From Acidimicrobiia bacterium (lineage in GTDB: Bacteria > Actinomycetota > Acidimicrobiia > Acidimicrobiales > CATQHL01), in assembly GCA_021296435.1 (NCBI GenBank), contig JAGWAK010000009.1:1-35152 (forward strand): a stretch of 35,152 nucleotides of DNA, given 5' to 3'. Positions 9,098 to 17,560 of the stretch are shown in pieces. Numbering within the stretch: the stretch's first letter is position 1; the number at the start of each line of letters is the position of its first letter. The position numbers were made by a program, and so were the translations under genes. The notes below the pieces were generated by a model. That model was not told the DNA's origin and searched no databases. It saw only the letters and a list, made by a program, of their open reading frames with translations.

Positions 9098-9337
9098 ATG
9101 AAGGTCTGGATCGACCAGGATCTGTGCACGGGCGACGGTCTCTGCGAGGAGATCGCGCCGGACGTGTTCACGCTGCTCGACGATGGCTTGGCGTACGTGC
9201 GTGAGGGTGACACCATCTTCAGCGATCCGGGTGGCCCCACCGGGCTGGCCGTCGTGCCGGACGGGCAGGAAGAGGCGACGATCGAGTCTGCCGAGGAATG
9301 CCCCGGGGAGTGCATCTTCATCGAGATCGACGCCTGA
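9098..9337 (+). CDS. Small ferredoxin, probably 3Fe-4S type
   Basis: A 79-residue acidic electron carrier. The first cluster motif is CTGDGLC: two Cys five residues apart, with Asp where a 4Fe-4S ferredoxin has its second Cys. It is followed by APDVF and, near the C-terminus, a third Cys in EECPGECIFIE. This CxxDxxC...CP layout is typical of the actinobacterial ferredoxins that hold a 3Fe-4S cluster and often feed cytochromes P450. No P450 or ferredoxin reductase lies in the window. The ATG is preceded by GGGGAG at good spacing. It is transcribed divergently from mpa. Any functional tie to the proteasome locus is only positional. Confidence 0.9.
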   Translation: MKVWIDQDLCTGDGLCEEIAPDVFTLLDDGLAYVREGDTIFSDPGGPTGLAVVPDGQEEATIESAEECPGECIFIEIDA

Positions 9338-9353
9338 GACGCCTGCGGGCGTT
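9338..9353. terminator. Weak hairpin between convergent ferredoxin and CvpA-like genes
   Basis: ACGCC (9339-9343) pairs with GGCGT (9348-9352) around a TGCG loop, directly after the ferredoxin stop. There is no T-run after it, so termination is uncertain. Confidence 0.25.
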
Positions 9354-9409
9354 ACGGCAAGCGACTCGGCGTTCTTCCTGATCGGTCTCATTTTCGCGCC
9401 GCCGGCCCG

Positions 9410-9919
9410 CTAGCCGGAGTCGAGACGAACCCACGCCACGACTCGGTCCAGATCCTCCGGCGGTGGCGGCAGATGCTCCAGGCTCGCCCGCACCAGCAGC
9501 GAGTCCTCGCTCGCCTCGGCGAACCAGCCGGGTGTGCTGGCCGCGGTCGGAGCCAGCAGCCAGATCAGGGCTCCCGCCACAGCGGCTGCGGCCACGAATC
9601 CGGCGACCCGATCGGCGGTGCGCAGCGACTCCGGCAGGGCGAGGTGGAGTAACTGCCCCAGTGCGAACCCGGCGATGTGGCCGACCAGCGCGCCGGCCAC
9701 CAGCACGCCTGCGCTGACCCCGAGCGGGTAGGCCGTCGGGTGCCACCGGTCGGCGGCGGGAGCGAGTTCGGCGAGTGCCCACGGCAGGAGGCGGATCGCC
9801 CCCCAGAGACCGGGTGCCACACCCAGCCAGGCGAGACCGGGCCGCACCAGCCCGGTCCGCAACCCCACCAGCCCCGCCAGCAGCAGCAGACCCAGCACCG
9901 CCAGGTCGAGGAGGTTCAC
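9410..9919 (-). CDS. CvpA-like membrane protein
   Basis: A 169-residue protein with about four hydrophobic segments (roughly 2-20, 30-48, 65-90 and 103-123) and Gly-rich repeats (LLLLAGLVGLRTGLVRPGLAW) like those opening CvpA family proteins. In Escherichia coli CvpA was found as needed for colicin V production; its general role is unclear. The C-terminus is Pro/Asp-rich and probably cytoplasmic or extracytoplasmic tail. The GTG start lies 5 bases after the trmI stop, so translation is probably coupled. Family assignment is from topology and the N-terminal pattern only. Confidence 0.65.
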   Translation of the reverse strand: MNLLDLAVLGLLLLAGLVGLRTGLVRPGLAWLGVAPGLWGAIRLLPWALAELAPAADRWHPTAYPLGVSAGVLVAGALVGHIAGFALGQLLHLALPESLRTADRVAGFVAAAAVAGALIWLLAPTAASTPGWFAEASEDSLLVRASLEHLPPPPEDLDRVVAWVRLDSG

Positions 9920-9924
9920 GTCCC

Positions 9925-10752
9925 CTAGGTGGGTAGCCGCCGGGCGTGGGTCAGGAACCCGGTGTGGGCGATCATGCGGTGGTCCGGCCGGACGGCCTCA
10001 CCGGCGATGTGCCAACTCCGCTGCAGGACCTCCAAGGTTGCCGCGAGCGCCCAGGGTCCGCGCTCCAGCGACTCGCGCAACTGCGTGGCCTGCAGCACGC
10101 TGGGGGTGTAGGCGATGAAGAGGCCGCCGGGCCGGAGACGGCCGGCGGCGTGCGGCACGACCCGCCAGGGCTCGGGCAGGTCCAGCGCCACACGGTCGAG
10201 GCCTTCCACGTCGATGCCGTCGTAGCAGTCGCGCTCGGAGATGTGGTAGCGGGCCAGTGCCTCCGGACCGAGGAACTCCTGCACGTTCTTGTGAGCGCGG
10301 CGGGCGAAGTCGCCGCGTATCTCGTAGCCGAACACCTCGGCGCCGGCCCGCAGCAGCGCCAACGACAGTGCCCCCGAACCCACACCGGACTCCAGGACCC
10401 GATGGCCCGGAGCGATGTCCGCGAGCAGCAGCATGGGGCCGAGATCCTTCGGGTAGATGACCTGTGCGCCGCGCTTCATATTCACCACGAAGTCCGACAG
10501 CGTGGGGCGGAAGGCCTGAAACCGGGTGCCTCCGATCGAGCGCACCTCGCTGCCCTCGGGTCGACCCAGCAGGTCGTCCCAAGCCAGCAGGCCTGAATGG
10601 GAGTGGAAGAATCCTCCCGGCTCGAGCCGGCGCAGGTAGCTGCGGTTCTTCCGGTCGACCAGCAGGACCAGCTCCCCCTCGCCGAATCCTTCGCCGGCGT
10701 CAGCCGCCGCGCTCGGTTCCCCGCCGGCCGGGTTCTCGCTCTCTTGGCTCAC
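9925..10752 (-). CDS. trmI: tRNA (adenine-N1)-methyltransferase TrmI (m1A58)
   Basis: Uses S-adenosylmethionine to methylate N1 of A58 in the T-loop of tRNA. The 275-residue protein has the family pattern: an N-terminal beta domain (RKNRSYLRRLEPGG, HSHSGLLAWDDLLG), the linker VIYPKDLG, SAM motif I VLESGVGSGALS (about 117-128), and the active-site block DRVALDLPEPW. Homologues sit beside the proteasome genes in mycobacteria too (Rv2118c near mpa), so this linkage is conserved. The acidic first 25 residues are not conserved. The GTG start has no clear Shine-Dalgarno but lies 13 bases after the preceding gene, so it is probably read through from upstream. Confidence 0.9.
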   Translation of the reverse strand: MSQESENPAGGEPSAAADAGEGFGEGELVLLVDRKNRSYLRRLEPGGFFHSHSGLLAWDDLLGRPEGSEVRSIGGTRFQAFRPTLSDFVVNMKRGAQVIYPKDLGPMLLLADIAPGHRVLESGVGSGALSLALLRAGAEVFGYEIRGDFARRAHKNVQEFLGPEALARYHISERDCYDGIDVEGLDRVALDLPEPWRVVPHAAGRLRPGGLFIAYTPSVLQATQLRESLERGPWALAATLEVLQRSWHIAGEAVRPDHRMIAHTGFLTHARRLPT

Positions 10753-10765
10753 GAGGTCTGGTGAC

Positions 10766-10996
10766 TCAGCGGCGCCGCGGCGCTGCGCCGTGCGAGACCA
10801 CGAGCCGCTCCCCCGGCTTCAGTCGCAATGTCGTTCCGGCGGCCGGCCGGGTGGGTCGAACTGCCCGGCGCAGGCCCTCCAGGCCCCATGCCAGCAACCC
10901 GGCCAGCAGCCAGAAGGTGCTGTCGCCGAGCAGCCCACGGGTGATGCCCCGCCGTCGCGCCAGCGCCAGGGGTCGGCTCGGTGGTGCACCGGCCAC
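10766..10996 (-). CDS. Small single-span membrane protein, unknown function
   Basis: A 76-residue basic protein with one hydrophobic segment (about 25-40, STFWLLAGLLAWGL) and Arg-rich flanks. I do not recognise a family. It begins with GTG 4 bases after the 71-residue gene and ends 13 bases before trmI, so it is in the same operon. The tight packing supports a real gene. The C-terminal LKPGERLVVSHG resembles a short soluble hairpin. Confidence 0.5.
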   Translation of the reverse strand: MAGAPPSRPLALARRRGITRGLLGDSTFWLLAGLLAWGLEGLRRAVRPTRPAAGTTLRLKPGERLVVSHGAAPRRR

Positions 10997-11000
10997 GGGT

Positions 11001-11216
11001 TCAGTACCGGCGAAGCTCGACGAAGGTGCGCGTGAGGCGACCGCGACGCTTGCCCAGGAAGAATGCCAGGATCACGAGGGTCACCCCCGCGATCACGCTG
11101 AGCCGGAACCCACTCTGCCGGGCCGGAGCGCTGGAGGTGTTGATGGCGTCGGCCACCTTCTGCAGCCTCGCCAGGAGGTCCTCCCGGGTGATGTCGCCGG
11201 GCCGCGCGGCGTTCAC
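11001..11216 (-). CDS. Small single-span membrane protein, unknown function
   Basis: A 71-residue protein: an amphipathic N-terminal helix (ITREDLLARLQKVADAI), one hydrophobic span (about 40-54, LSVIAGVTLVILAFFLG), then a basic tail (KRRGRLTRTFVELRRY) that should stay in the cytoplasm. Its GTG overlaps the stop of the preceding gene in the sequence GTGA (11213-11216), so translation is coupled to the holin-like protein. No known function. Confidence 0.6.
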   Translation of the reverse strand: MNAARPGDITREDLLARLQKVADAINTSSAPARQSGFRLSVIAGVTLVILAFFLGKRRGRLTRTFVELRRY

Positions 11217-11626
11217 TGCGCATCCTCCGCGGCGTCACGACGCCGTGCCCGCGCCGCCGAGCGCGCGAACAGGAACACGACGAGCACCCCGGCCAGCACG
11301 ATCGCATACGGCGTCCAGCTGAGACTGCCGGTGAGATGCTCGCCGGTCTCGGTCTGCAGCGCCCGCAGGCCGCCCAGGGCCAGCAGCACCAATCCCGTGC
11401 AGACAAAGACACCGCCGAGCAGGCCGAATCCCAGCCAGGCCGCCAGACGCCTGAGCGGGTCTACCGCTTCCTGCCGGAAATAGGCGAGGGCCACGTCGCG
11501 CAACTCGGCGAGGGCCTCGGCCGGATCGGTCGGCGACTCATCCGGATGTGCTTCGGCCTCCGGCGCAGCGGTCCCGGCGGCCGGTTCGTCGGAGGGCCGC
11601 GGCTCGTCACCGCTGGCAAGAACCAT
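11213..11626 (-). CDS. Holin-X/DUF1469-like membrane protein
   Basis: A 137-residue protein. The first 40 residues are acidic and low-complexity, followed by a short helix and two hydrophobic spans (about 62-84 and 106-121) with the pattern LGFGLLGG...LVLLALGGLRALQTETG...SWTPYAIVL. This resembles the actinobacterial holin superfamily III (phage_holin_3_6) proteins, which are chromosomal and of unknown role despite the name. The ATG at 11626 is preceded 7 bases upstream by TAGACT, so a leaderless promoter probably starts an operon running through the two small membrane proteins, trmI and the CvpA-like gene. Confidence 0.6.
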   Translation of the reverse strand: MVLASGDEPRPSDEPAAGTAAPEAEAHPDESPTDPAEALAELRDVALAYFRQEAVDPLRRLAAWLGFGLLGGVFVCTGLVLLALGGLRALQTETGEHLTGSLSWTPYAIVLAGVLVVFLFARSAARARRRDAAEDAQ

Positions 11627-11633
11627 GTCGGCG

Positions 11634-11639
11634 AGTCTA
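11634..11639 (-). promoter_or_regulatory. Candidate leaderless promoter of the holin-like/trmI operon
   Basis: TAGACT on the minus strand is separated by 7 bases from the ATG of the holin-like gene, with no Shine-Dalgarno between. Confidence 0.45.
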
Positions 11640-11694
11640 CCGCCGGGCCCCCGGCGCTCTGAGCCGGGGAATCGGCTCCCGCCGGCCGGTCGGC

Positions 11695-12375
11695 TCAGCC
11701 CGGCGAGGGATCCCCGCCGGGGCCTTGTAGCAGCCGGAGCGTCTCCTCGACACCCCCGAGGAGTTCGGCGAGCAGCCCTAGCCGTTCCACGGTGCCCGCC
11801 TCGCTGAGCAGACGCAACCGGTCCAGTTCGCCGACAGGCGCGGCGCTGCACAGCTGGTAGGTGGCCCGAGCGGGATCGCTGCTGAGGCCGTCGAATCGCA
11901 ACTCGGGGAGCGAGCCGGGCCGATCCGCTCCGAGCAGGACCGCGATGCGCCGGTACGTCTCGGTCACGCGTTCTGCAGGCTTGCTGGCGGCGCCGGGGGC
12001 GGTCGGGGGATCCGGCCAGGATTCGGTGAGAGCGCGCGGGTAGGGGTCGTCGGCCAGCCAGCGGCGGACGCGCAACCGCTCGAGGCAGTCGGTCTCGAGA
12101 ATCCAACGCTCCCCCTCGGTGGGTCGCGCCCGGCGGATCCGCACCAGAACCCCGACGTCGCTGCGGACCTGGTCGGGATCGGCTCCCCCCTCCGACCCCC
12201 GCATGATCAACACGACACCGAACAGCCGATCCCCGTCGAGGCAGACCCTCGTCAACTCCACATACCGCGGTTCGAAGACGTGCAGGGGCAGCGCGGAACC
12301 CGGCAGGGGCAGCCGCTGCAGCGGGAACATCGGCAGCTCGCGCGCCGCCGCTCCGGTCGGCGGCGGGGCGGCCAC
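11695..12375 (-). CDS. LON substrate-binding domain protein (no protease domain)
   Basis: A 226-residue protein consisting of the LON N-terminal (substrate-binding) domain alone. The hallmarks are ELPMFPLQRLPLPGSALPLHVFEPRY, GVVLI, and later LETDCLERLRVRRW. The AAA and protease domains of Lon are absent, as is usual for stand-alone members in Actinobacteria, whose role is not settled. The C-terminal half is helical with Leu-rich repeats (RLGLLAELLGGVEETLRLL). The GTG start has a strong GGGGGA upstream and lies 5 bases after the dacB stop, so the two are co-translated. Confidence 0.85.
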   Translation of the reverse strand: MAAPPPTGAAARELPMFPLQRLPLPGSALPLHVFEPRYVELTRVCLDGDRLFGVVLIMRGSEGGADPDQVRSDVGVLVRIRRARPTEGERWILETDCLERLRVRRWLADDPYPRALTESWPDPPTAPGAASKPAERVTETYRRIAVLLGADRPGSLPELRFDGLSSDPARATYQLCSAAPVGELDRLRLLSEAGTVERLGLLAELLGGVEETLRLLQGPGGDPSPG

Positions 12376-12380
12376 GGCTG

Positions 12381-13829
12381 CTATCCCCCGCCCTCGACGG
12401 TCTCGGCGCTGTCGCCGCCGGTTTCGGCGAAGTTGGGGTGGGCCACCAGGATCTCCAGCAGTTGCTGCAGGAAGGCGTCGGCGTCGACTTGGGCCAGGCC
12501 CTCCCCGTTGAGTATGGCGGCGAAGGTGACCGGCCGACCGTCGCTGCCGGTGGCGAAGCCGGCCAGGGAGAACACACCGGGAAGCGAGCCGGTCTTCGCC
12601 CGGACACGTCCGGCGGCGGTGGAGTCCGCGAAGCGGTCTCGTAAGGTGCCCGACTCCCCCGCCACGGGGAGGTAGGAGGCCAGCAGCCCGTCTGGACCGC
12701 CGATCTCCAGGACGTCGGTGACCTGACGGCAGGTGAGCTCGTTCTCGGGGCTGAGCCCGGAGCCGTCAGCGGGCGGGAACACCAGCACCGGCCGGCCGGC
12801 GTCCGCCGCCAGCAACTCCAGGGTGGCCAGAGCTCCGTCGAGTGTCGTGCCGGTGCCTGACCAGGCCAGCCCGACTTCCTTCAGCACCAATTCGGCTGTC
12901 GTGTTGTCGCTGTGGGCGATCATGAAGCGCAGGTGGCTGCTCAACGGTGCCGAGTCGATCGACCCCAACACCTGGTAACCGCTGAAGTCCCTCTCGGGTG
13001 CGGCCACGCCGGGGCGTTCGGGGATGCGCACCGCGCGGGCCTCGAGCATGTCGTCGAACAGGGCGGCGGTACGCAGGGCCGGTTCGGGTTCGGGGAGCAG
13101 CCCCGCCGTCCCGGTGATCCCCTCCGGTGTCTGGTACCCCTGGTTGAGGGCAATCGGGTTGAGTGTCCCCGAGGCGCCGGCCTGAACCCACTCGTCGGGC
13201 CACGAGGACACCGAGGTGGCGTCGTCATAGCGGTTCTCCACGGCGATGACGCCACCCTCGATGCGGGTCAGCCCGTCGGCAACCAGGTCGGCTGCAAGGT
13301 CGTCGAGCGGGGTGGGTTCGGCTCCCTCCGCCGCCAGCAGGGCCGCGTAGGTCTCGGTTGCCAGCAGCGGATCGCCGCCGCCCACCAGATACAGATCGCT
13401 ACTCAGGACACCGCCGACCGGTGGGGACTCGGCGATCGCCACCGTGCGGTAGGTGTAGTCGGGTCCCAGAGTCGACAGGGCCGCATGGGCGGTGGCGAGC
13501 TTCTGCAGGGATGCCGGCGTGAGCGCCTCATCGGGATCCTTCACGAACAGATCCTCGCCGTCCTGGCGCACCAGCACGCAACTCTGCGCCGGGGCGTTGA
13601 TCACCAGTGCCGTCAGGTCGCGTCCCAGGGTCACCTCGCGAGTTGGCGCCGGCACCGGTGTGGCGCTCGTGGCCACCGTCGGCAGTCGCCGTGCCGAGAG
13701 CAGGGGGATGTCCGCTCCGGCCACGCCGAGGGGTTCGGCCGGCGGGGGTTCGTCTGCCAGTTGGTTGGACACCAGCAGGGTCGCGACCGCCACGGCCAGC
13801 AGCACGAGCGGCACAAAGACGCGGAACAT
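12381..13829 (-). CDS. dacB: D-alanyl-D-alanine carboxypeptidase/endopeptidase, PBP4 type (peptidase family S13)
   Basis: A serine penicillin-binding protein that trims peptidoglycan stem peptides or cross-links outside the membrane. All three active-site motifs are present (numbered from the ATG at 13829): SLQK with Ser107 and Lys110, SDN at 307-309, and KTG at 412-414. A signal anchor (FRVFVPLVLLAVAVATLLVS) starts the protein. A GTG 90 bases upstream would extend the frame, but it would bury the signal sequence behind 30 unrelated residues, so I chose the ATG. TACAGT lies 9 bases before this ATG. The 482-residue length is normal for the family. The LON-domain gene follows at once. Confidence 0.92.
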   Translation of the reverse strand: MFRVFVPLVLLAVAVATLLVSNQLADEPPPAEPLGVAGADIPLLSARRLPTVATSATPVPAPTREVTLGRDLTALVINAPAQSCVLVRQDGEDLFVKDPDEALTPASLQKLATAHAALSTLGPDYTYRTVAIAESPPVGGVLSSDLYLVGGGDPLLATETYAALLAAEGAEPTPLDDLAADLVADGLTRIEGGVIAVENRYDDATSVSSWPDEWVQAGASGTLNPIALNQGYQTPEGITGTAGLLPEPEPALRTAALFDDMLEARAVRIPERPGVAAPERDFSGYQVLGSIDSAPLSSHLRFMIAHSDNTTAELVLKEVGLAWSGTGTTLDGALATLELLAADAGRPVLVFPPADGSGLSPENELTCRQVTDVLEIGGPDGLLASYLPVAGESGTLRDRFADSTAAGRVRAKTGSLPGVFSLAGFATGSDGRPVTFAAILNGEGLAQVDADAFLQQLLEILVAHPNFAETGGDSAETVEGGG

Positions 13830-13838
13830 ACCGCCCAA

Positions 13839-13844
13839 ACTGTA
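13839..13844 (-). promoter_or_regulatory. Candidate -10 element for dacB
   Basis: TACAGT on the minus strand lies 9 bases before the dacB ATG. The intervening bases include GGGCGG, a poor Shine-Dalgarno, so the transcript is leaderless or nearly so. Confidence 0.35.
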
Positions 13845-13939
13845 CGCCCGAGGGACCCGCGCGGGGCGCGCCGCCGCGCAGATCACGGCGCGCGCTTCGC
13901 CCGTCACGCCAGAAGCCACGTTCCCAGCGGCGCAGGCGG

Positions 13940-13945
13940 TACGGT
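13940..13945 (+). promoter_or_regulatory. Candidate leaderless promoter of the unknown-FIST-tkt-tal operon
   Basis: TACGGT is separated by exactly 6 bases from the GTG at 13952. It lies about 95 bases from the divergent dacB element, so the two operons share this control region. Confidence 0.45.
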
Positions 13946-13951
13946 CAGGGC

Positions 13952-14347
13952 GTGCAGATCGTGGCAGCGCTGTTCATCGAGGAAATCGATGTCCGCCAAG
14001 CACCGGGCCCCTCCACGCGCCTCGATCTCACGGGGGTGCACTTCTCGGTGGCGGCGCCCAGCGAGTTGCCGCTGCTCTGGACGCCTCACCTCGTGGTGAT
14101 CGTGCGGTGCCCCACCGGCAGCGATGGCAACGACGTGCTCGAAGTGGTCTACACCCGGGACGGCTCCCAGATCGCCCGCAACGTGCAGTACCTGCAGGTG
14201 GAGCCCGGAAAGTTCAGCTTTCAGCTCGTGCGCGCGGAGTTGCAGTTCGAGGACTACTCGACGCTGGAGGCGCATTGCCGCCTCAGCGACGGCCCCACCA
14301 CGGTGGTCCCCTACACGCTGCTGCCGCCCGCACCAGCGGGCACGTGA
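13952..14347 (+). CDS. Unknown beta-rich protein upstream of the FIST gene
   Basis: A 131-residue soluble protein beginning MQIVAALFIEEIDVRQ. It has alternating hydrophobic stretches suggesting a beta sandwich (LDLTGVHFSVAAP, LVVIVRCPTG, LEVVYTRDGSQIARNV, FSFQLVRAELQFEDYSTLEA). The layout vaguely resembles small DUF6941-like proteins, but I would not assign it. The longer open frame upstream lies antisense to dacB and should be ignored. The GTG at 13952 fits a leaderless promoter. It ends 25 bases before the FIST-domain gene and is probably co-transcribed with it and with transketolase and transaldolase. Confidence 0.7.
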   Translation: MQIVAALFIEEIDVRQAPGPSTRLDLTGVHFSVAAPSELPLLWTPHLVVIVRCPTGSDGNDVLEVVYTRDGSQIARNVQYLQVEPGKFSFQLVRAELQFEDYSTLEAHCRLSDGPTTVVPYTLLPPAPAGT

Positions 14348-14372
14348 GCCCGACGCGACGGTCGCCGCTTCG

Positions 14373-15521
14373 ATGAACTTCGCGGTGGCACTCTCCGAGG
14401 CGGAGTCCACGGCGGATGCGGCTGCAGCCGTAGCCGACGACCTGGCTGGCGCATTCGATGCTGAGGGGCCCGCCGCGCTGGTGTTCTTCGCCACGGCGGC
14501 ACACCTCGATTCCATGGACCTCCTCGCCACAACCCTCGCCGACCGGCTTGGACCGGAGGTCGTTCTGGGCGCCGGCGCGGTCTCGGTGATCGCCGGGGAC
14601 CGGGAACTGGAGGAGACGCCTGCGGTGGCGGCCTGGGGCGCTCCCCTCGCCGGCGCCGTGCCGGTGCGCCTGCCTCCCGCGCTGAGTGCGGATCACTCGC
14701 CCACCGACGACCTGCCGCCGCTCGACGAGCAGCCGCGAACCTTGCTGCTGCTTGCCGACCCCTTCAGCTTTCCCACCGACCACCTGCTGGGGCAGCTCGG
14801 GACCGAGTTCCCGCAGCTGCGCGCCATCGGCGGGCTGGCCTCCGCGTCAGGGTCGGCGGGAGGGAACCGGCTGGTTCTGGACGGCGAGATCTTCGACGAC
14901 GGGGCTGTCGGCCTGCTCCTCGGATCTGAGGCGGGGGTCGAGACCGTGGTGTCCCAGGGTTGCCGGCCGATCGGGCAGCCCTACGTGGTGACCCACGGTG
15001 AGCGCAACCTGATCCACGAGTTGGGGGGCCGACCCGCCCTTGAACGCCTGCAGGAGATCGTGGAGGGTCTGGACGTCTCCGAACGCGCCCTCGTGCAGCG
15101 CGGCCTCCACCTCGGCATCGTGGTGAATGAGCACAAGCTGGACTTCGGCCGGGGCGACTTCCTGGTGCGCGGCGTGCTGGGTTTGGAGCGACAGTCCCGC
15201 GCCCTGGCGGTGGGCGACATGGTCGAGACCGGCACGACGGTGCAATTCCAGGTCCGTGACGCCGCCAGCGCGCGCCAGGATCTCCGTGGCCTGATGGCGG
15301 GACGGGACGCCGAGGGCGCCCTGCTGTTCACCTGCAACGGCAGGGGCCGGCATCTCTTCGAGGTTGCCGACCAGGACGCCTCGGTCGTGGCCGGCGCCAT
15401 CGCCCCGGCTCCGCTGGCCGGGATGTTCTGTGCCGGCGAGATCGGACCGGTGGGCCCGCGCAGCTACCTGCACGGGTTCACGGCATCCGTTGCGTTGTTC
15501 GGGCAGGGAGCGGCCCCGTGA
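14373..15521 (+). CDS. FIST domain protein (FIST_N plus FIST_C)
   Basis: FIST domains are predicted small-ligand sensors, often fused to signalling outputs; here they stand alone. The 382-residue protein starts MNFAVALSEAEST. The FIST_N region (about 25-220) includes FFATAAHLDSMDLLA and GGLASASGSAGGNRLVLDG. The FIST_C region (about 225-365) ends with the typical GMFCAGEIGP and LHGFTASVAL. There is no transmembrane or kinase part. Its stop overlaps the transketolase GTG by 4 bases (GTGA), so the two are translationally coupled, which hints at a metabolic sensing or accessory role. The ATG has no strong Shine-Dalgarno. Confidence 0.85.
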   Translation: MNFAVALSEAESTADAAAAVADDLAGAFDAEGPAALVFFATAAHLDSMDLLATTLADRLGPEVVLGAGAVSVIAGDRELEETPAVAAWGAPLAGAVPVRLPPALSADHSPTDDLPPLDEQPRTLLLLADPFSFPTDHLLGQLGTEFPQLRAIGGLASASGSAGGNRLVLDGEIFDDGAVGLLLGSEAGVETVVSQGCRPIGQPYVVTHGERNLIHELGGRPALERLQEIVEGLDVSERALVQRGLHLGIVVNEHKLDFGRGDFLVRGVLGLERQSRALAVGDMVETGTTVQFQVRDAASARQDLRGLMAGRDAEGALLFTCNGRGRHLFEVADQDASVVAGAIAPAPLAGMFCAGEIGPVGPRSYLHGFTASVALFGQGAAP

Positions 15522-17560
15522 GCCTCGGCGGTCTCGTGCACGAACACCCGGCTCCCGGAGTGCCCCGCGACCGGGCCCTCGAGCAGCGCGCCATCGAGGT
15601 GATCCGGGGACTCGCCATGGATGCGCCCCACGCGGCGCGCTCCGGCCACCAGGGCACCGCGATGGCCTTGGCCCCCCTGGCCCACGTCCTGTGGAGCCGG
15701 ATCATGACGTTCGACCCCGCTGCGCCCGACTGGCCCGACCGGGACCGGTTCGTGCTGAGCGCCGGCCACGCCTCGATCCTCCTCTACAGCATGGCCCACC
15801 TCTGCGGCTACGACCTCACTCTGGAGGACCTGAAGGCCTTCCGGCAGTGGGGCAGCCGTACTCCCGGCCACCCCGAGGCCGAGACCGCCATCGGCGTGGA
15901 GGTCACGACCGGTCCCTTGGGCCAGGGTTTCGCCAACGCCGTGGGGATGGCGCTGACCGAACGCTGGCTGCGCACCCGCTACGGGCCCGAACTCTGCGAC
16001 CACCACACCTTTGTGATCTGCAGCGACGGCGATCTCGCCGAGGGGGTGAGTCACGAGGCGGCCTCCATGGCGGGTCATCTGGGTCTGGGTCGCCTTGTCT
16101 ACGTCTATGACGACAACCGCGTCTCTATCGACGGCGGCACCGATCTCTGGCTCTCCGACGACGCCGCCGGTCGTTTCAACGCCTACGGCTGGCACGTCGA
16201 GACCCTGGGGGAGGTGGCCGAGGACCTCGACGCGCTCGAGGCTGCACTGCGCCGCGCCATGGCCACCGAGGCCCCCTCGCTACTCGTGCTGCGGAGTCAC
16301 ATCGCCCATCCCTCCCCCGACCTCACCGATGCTCCGGCGGCACACGGCTACGCCCTTGGCGACGAGGAGATCGCGGCCGCCAAGGCCGTGATGGGACTGC
16401 CGCCAACCGAGCGCTTCTGGGTGCCCGACGACGTGCTGGCGTACTACCGCACCGTCGCCGGCCGCGGGGCCGCGGCGCGCCGGGCCTGGGAGGCCCGCTG
16501 GGCGAGCGCCACCGAAGCCCGTCCGGAGTTGCCGGGCCTGTGGGCGGCCCGACCGCCTGTGGGTTGGGACGATGCCGTGGGCCCCTGGGAGGTCGGTGCC
16601 ACGGTGGCGACGCGCGCCGCCAGCGGTGCCTGTCTGAACGCGCTCGCCACCGCCATGGATCACCTCCTGGCGGGCGGCGCCGATCTGACCGGAAACACGG
16701 GGACGAAGCTGGCCGGCGACAGCCCGCTCAGCCGCGACACCGGCGATGGGCGCCAGGTGTTCTACGGCGTGCGCGAGCACGCCATGGGCGCGGCGATGGT
16801 GGGTATCGCCCGTCACGGGGGCCTGCTGCCCGTCGGCGGCACTTTCCTGGTCTTCAGCGACTACATGCGGCCTGCTGTGCGGCTTGCGGCCCTGTCCCGG
16901 ACCAGGGTCGTGTTCTTCTGGTCGCACGATTCCCTGGGGGTCGGCGAGGACGGACCCACGCACCAGCCGGTGGAGCACGTGGCCGCGCTGCGCGCCATTC
17001 CCGACCTGACGGTCGTGCGCCCCGCGGACGCGCCCGAGACCCTGGGGGCCTGGCGGGTCGCTCTGGAGGCCAACGGCCCGACCGCCCTCATCCTCACGCG
17101 CCAGGGCACGCCGGTGCTGGCGGGAACCACGCCCGGAGGAGTCGCCCTCGGCGCCTACGTCCTCGACGAACCCGCCGGCGCAGCGTTGACGCTGGTGGGC
17201 TCGGGCAGCGAGGTTGCCCTGTGCGTCAGCGCGGCCGAGCGCTTGGCGGCCGAGGGCATCGCTGCAGCAGTGGTGTCCATGCCCTGCTGGGAGTTGTTCG
17301 CCGCCCAGCCGGCTGCGTACCGGCAGGCCGTGATCCCACCCGACCGGCCGTCGGTGGCGACCGAGGCGGGTGTCACGCAGGGTTGGGAACGCTGGGTGGA
17401 CCGCGCCCTGGGGGTGGAGCGATTCGGCGCTTCCGCGCCGGGCAAGATCGTCCTCGCCGAGTTGGGCATGAACCCGGATCGGGTCGTGGCGACGGCCAAG
17501 GAACTGCTGGAGACCGGGCCGGAGCCGCGGGGGGCGGCGGAGAGGAGGGAACTGTCATGA
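15518..17560 (+). CDS. tkt: Transketolase
   Basis: Transfers two-carbon units between sugar phosphates in the pentose phosphate pathway, using thiamine diphosphate. The 680-residue protein has all family blocks. These are SGHQGTAMALAPLAHVLW near 42-59, RDRFVLSAGHASILLY, TPGHPE, GPLGQGFANAVGMA, the diphosphate/metal site SDGDLAEG (169-176) with DDNRVSIDG after it, and GVREHAMGA at about 416-424 in the pyrimidine domain. The C-terminal domain ends near MNPDRVVATAKELL. Small departures such as HQG for HPG and GDGDLAEG for GDGCLMEG are within family variation. The start GTG overlaps the FIST stop, and the end overlaps the transaldolase ATG. Confidence 0.96.
   Translation: MSLGGLVHEHPAPGVPRDRALEQRAIEVIRGLAMDAPHAARSGHQGTAMALAPLAHVLWSRIMTFDPAAPDWPDRDRFVLSAGHASILLYSMAHLCGYDLTLEDLKAFRQWGSRTPGHPEAETAIGVEVTTGPLGQGFANAVGMALTERWLRTRYGPELCDHHTFVICSDGDLAEGVSHEAASMAGHLGLGRLVYVYDDNRVSIDGGTDLWLSDDAAGRFNAYGWHVETLGEVAEDLDALEAALRRAMATEAPSLLVLRSHIAHPSPDLTDAPAAHGYALGDEEIAAAKAVMGLPPTERFWVPDDVLAYYRTVAGRGAAARRAWEARWASATEARPELPGLWAARPPVGWDDAVGPWEVGATVATRAASGACLNALATAMDHLLAGGADLTGNTGTKLAGDSPLSRDTGDGRQVFYGVREHAMGAAMVGIARHGGLLPVGGTFLVFSDYMRPAVRLAALSRTRVVFFWSHDSLGVGEDGPTHQPVEHVAALRAIPDLTVVRPADAPETLGAWRVALEANGPTALILTRQGTPVLAGTTPGGVALGAYVLDEPAGAALTLVGSGSEVALCVSAAERLAAEGIAAAVVSMPCWELFAAQPAAYRQAVIPPDRPSVATEAGVTQGWERWVDRALGVERFGASAPGKIVLAELGMNPDRVVATAKELLETGPEPRGAAERRELS

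Noticed and set aside
11213..11626. A prophage remnant because of the holin-like protein
   Set aside because: No other phage gene is present, and such holin-like proteins are ordinary chromosomal genes in Actinobacteria.
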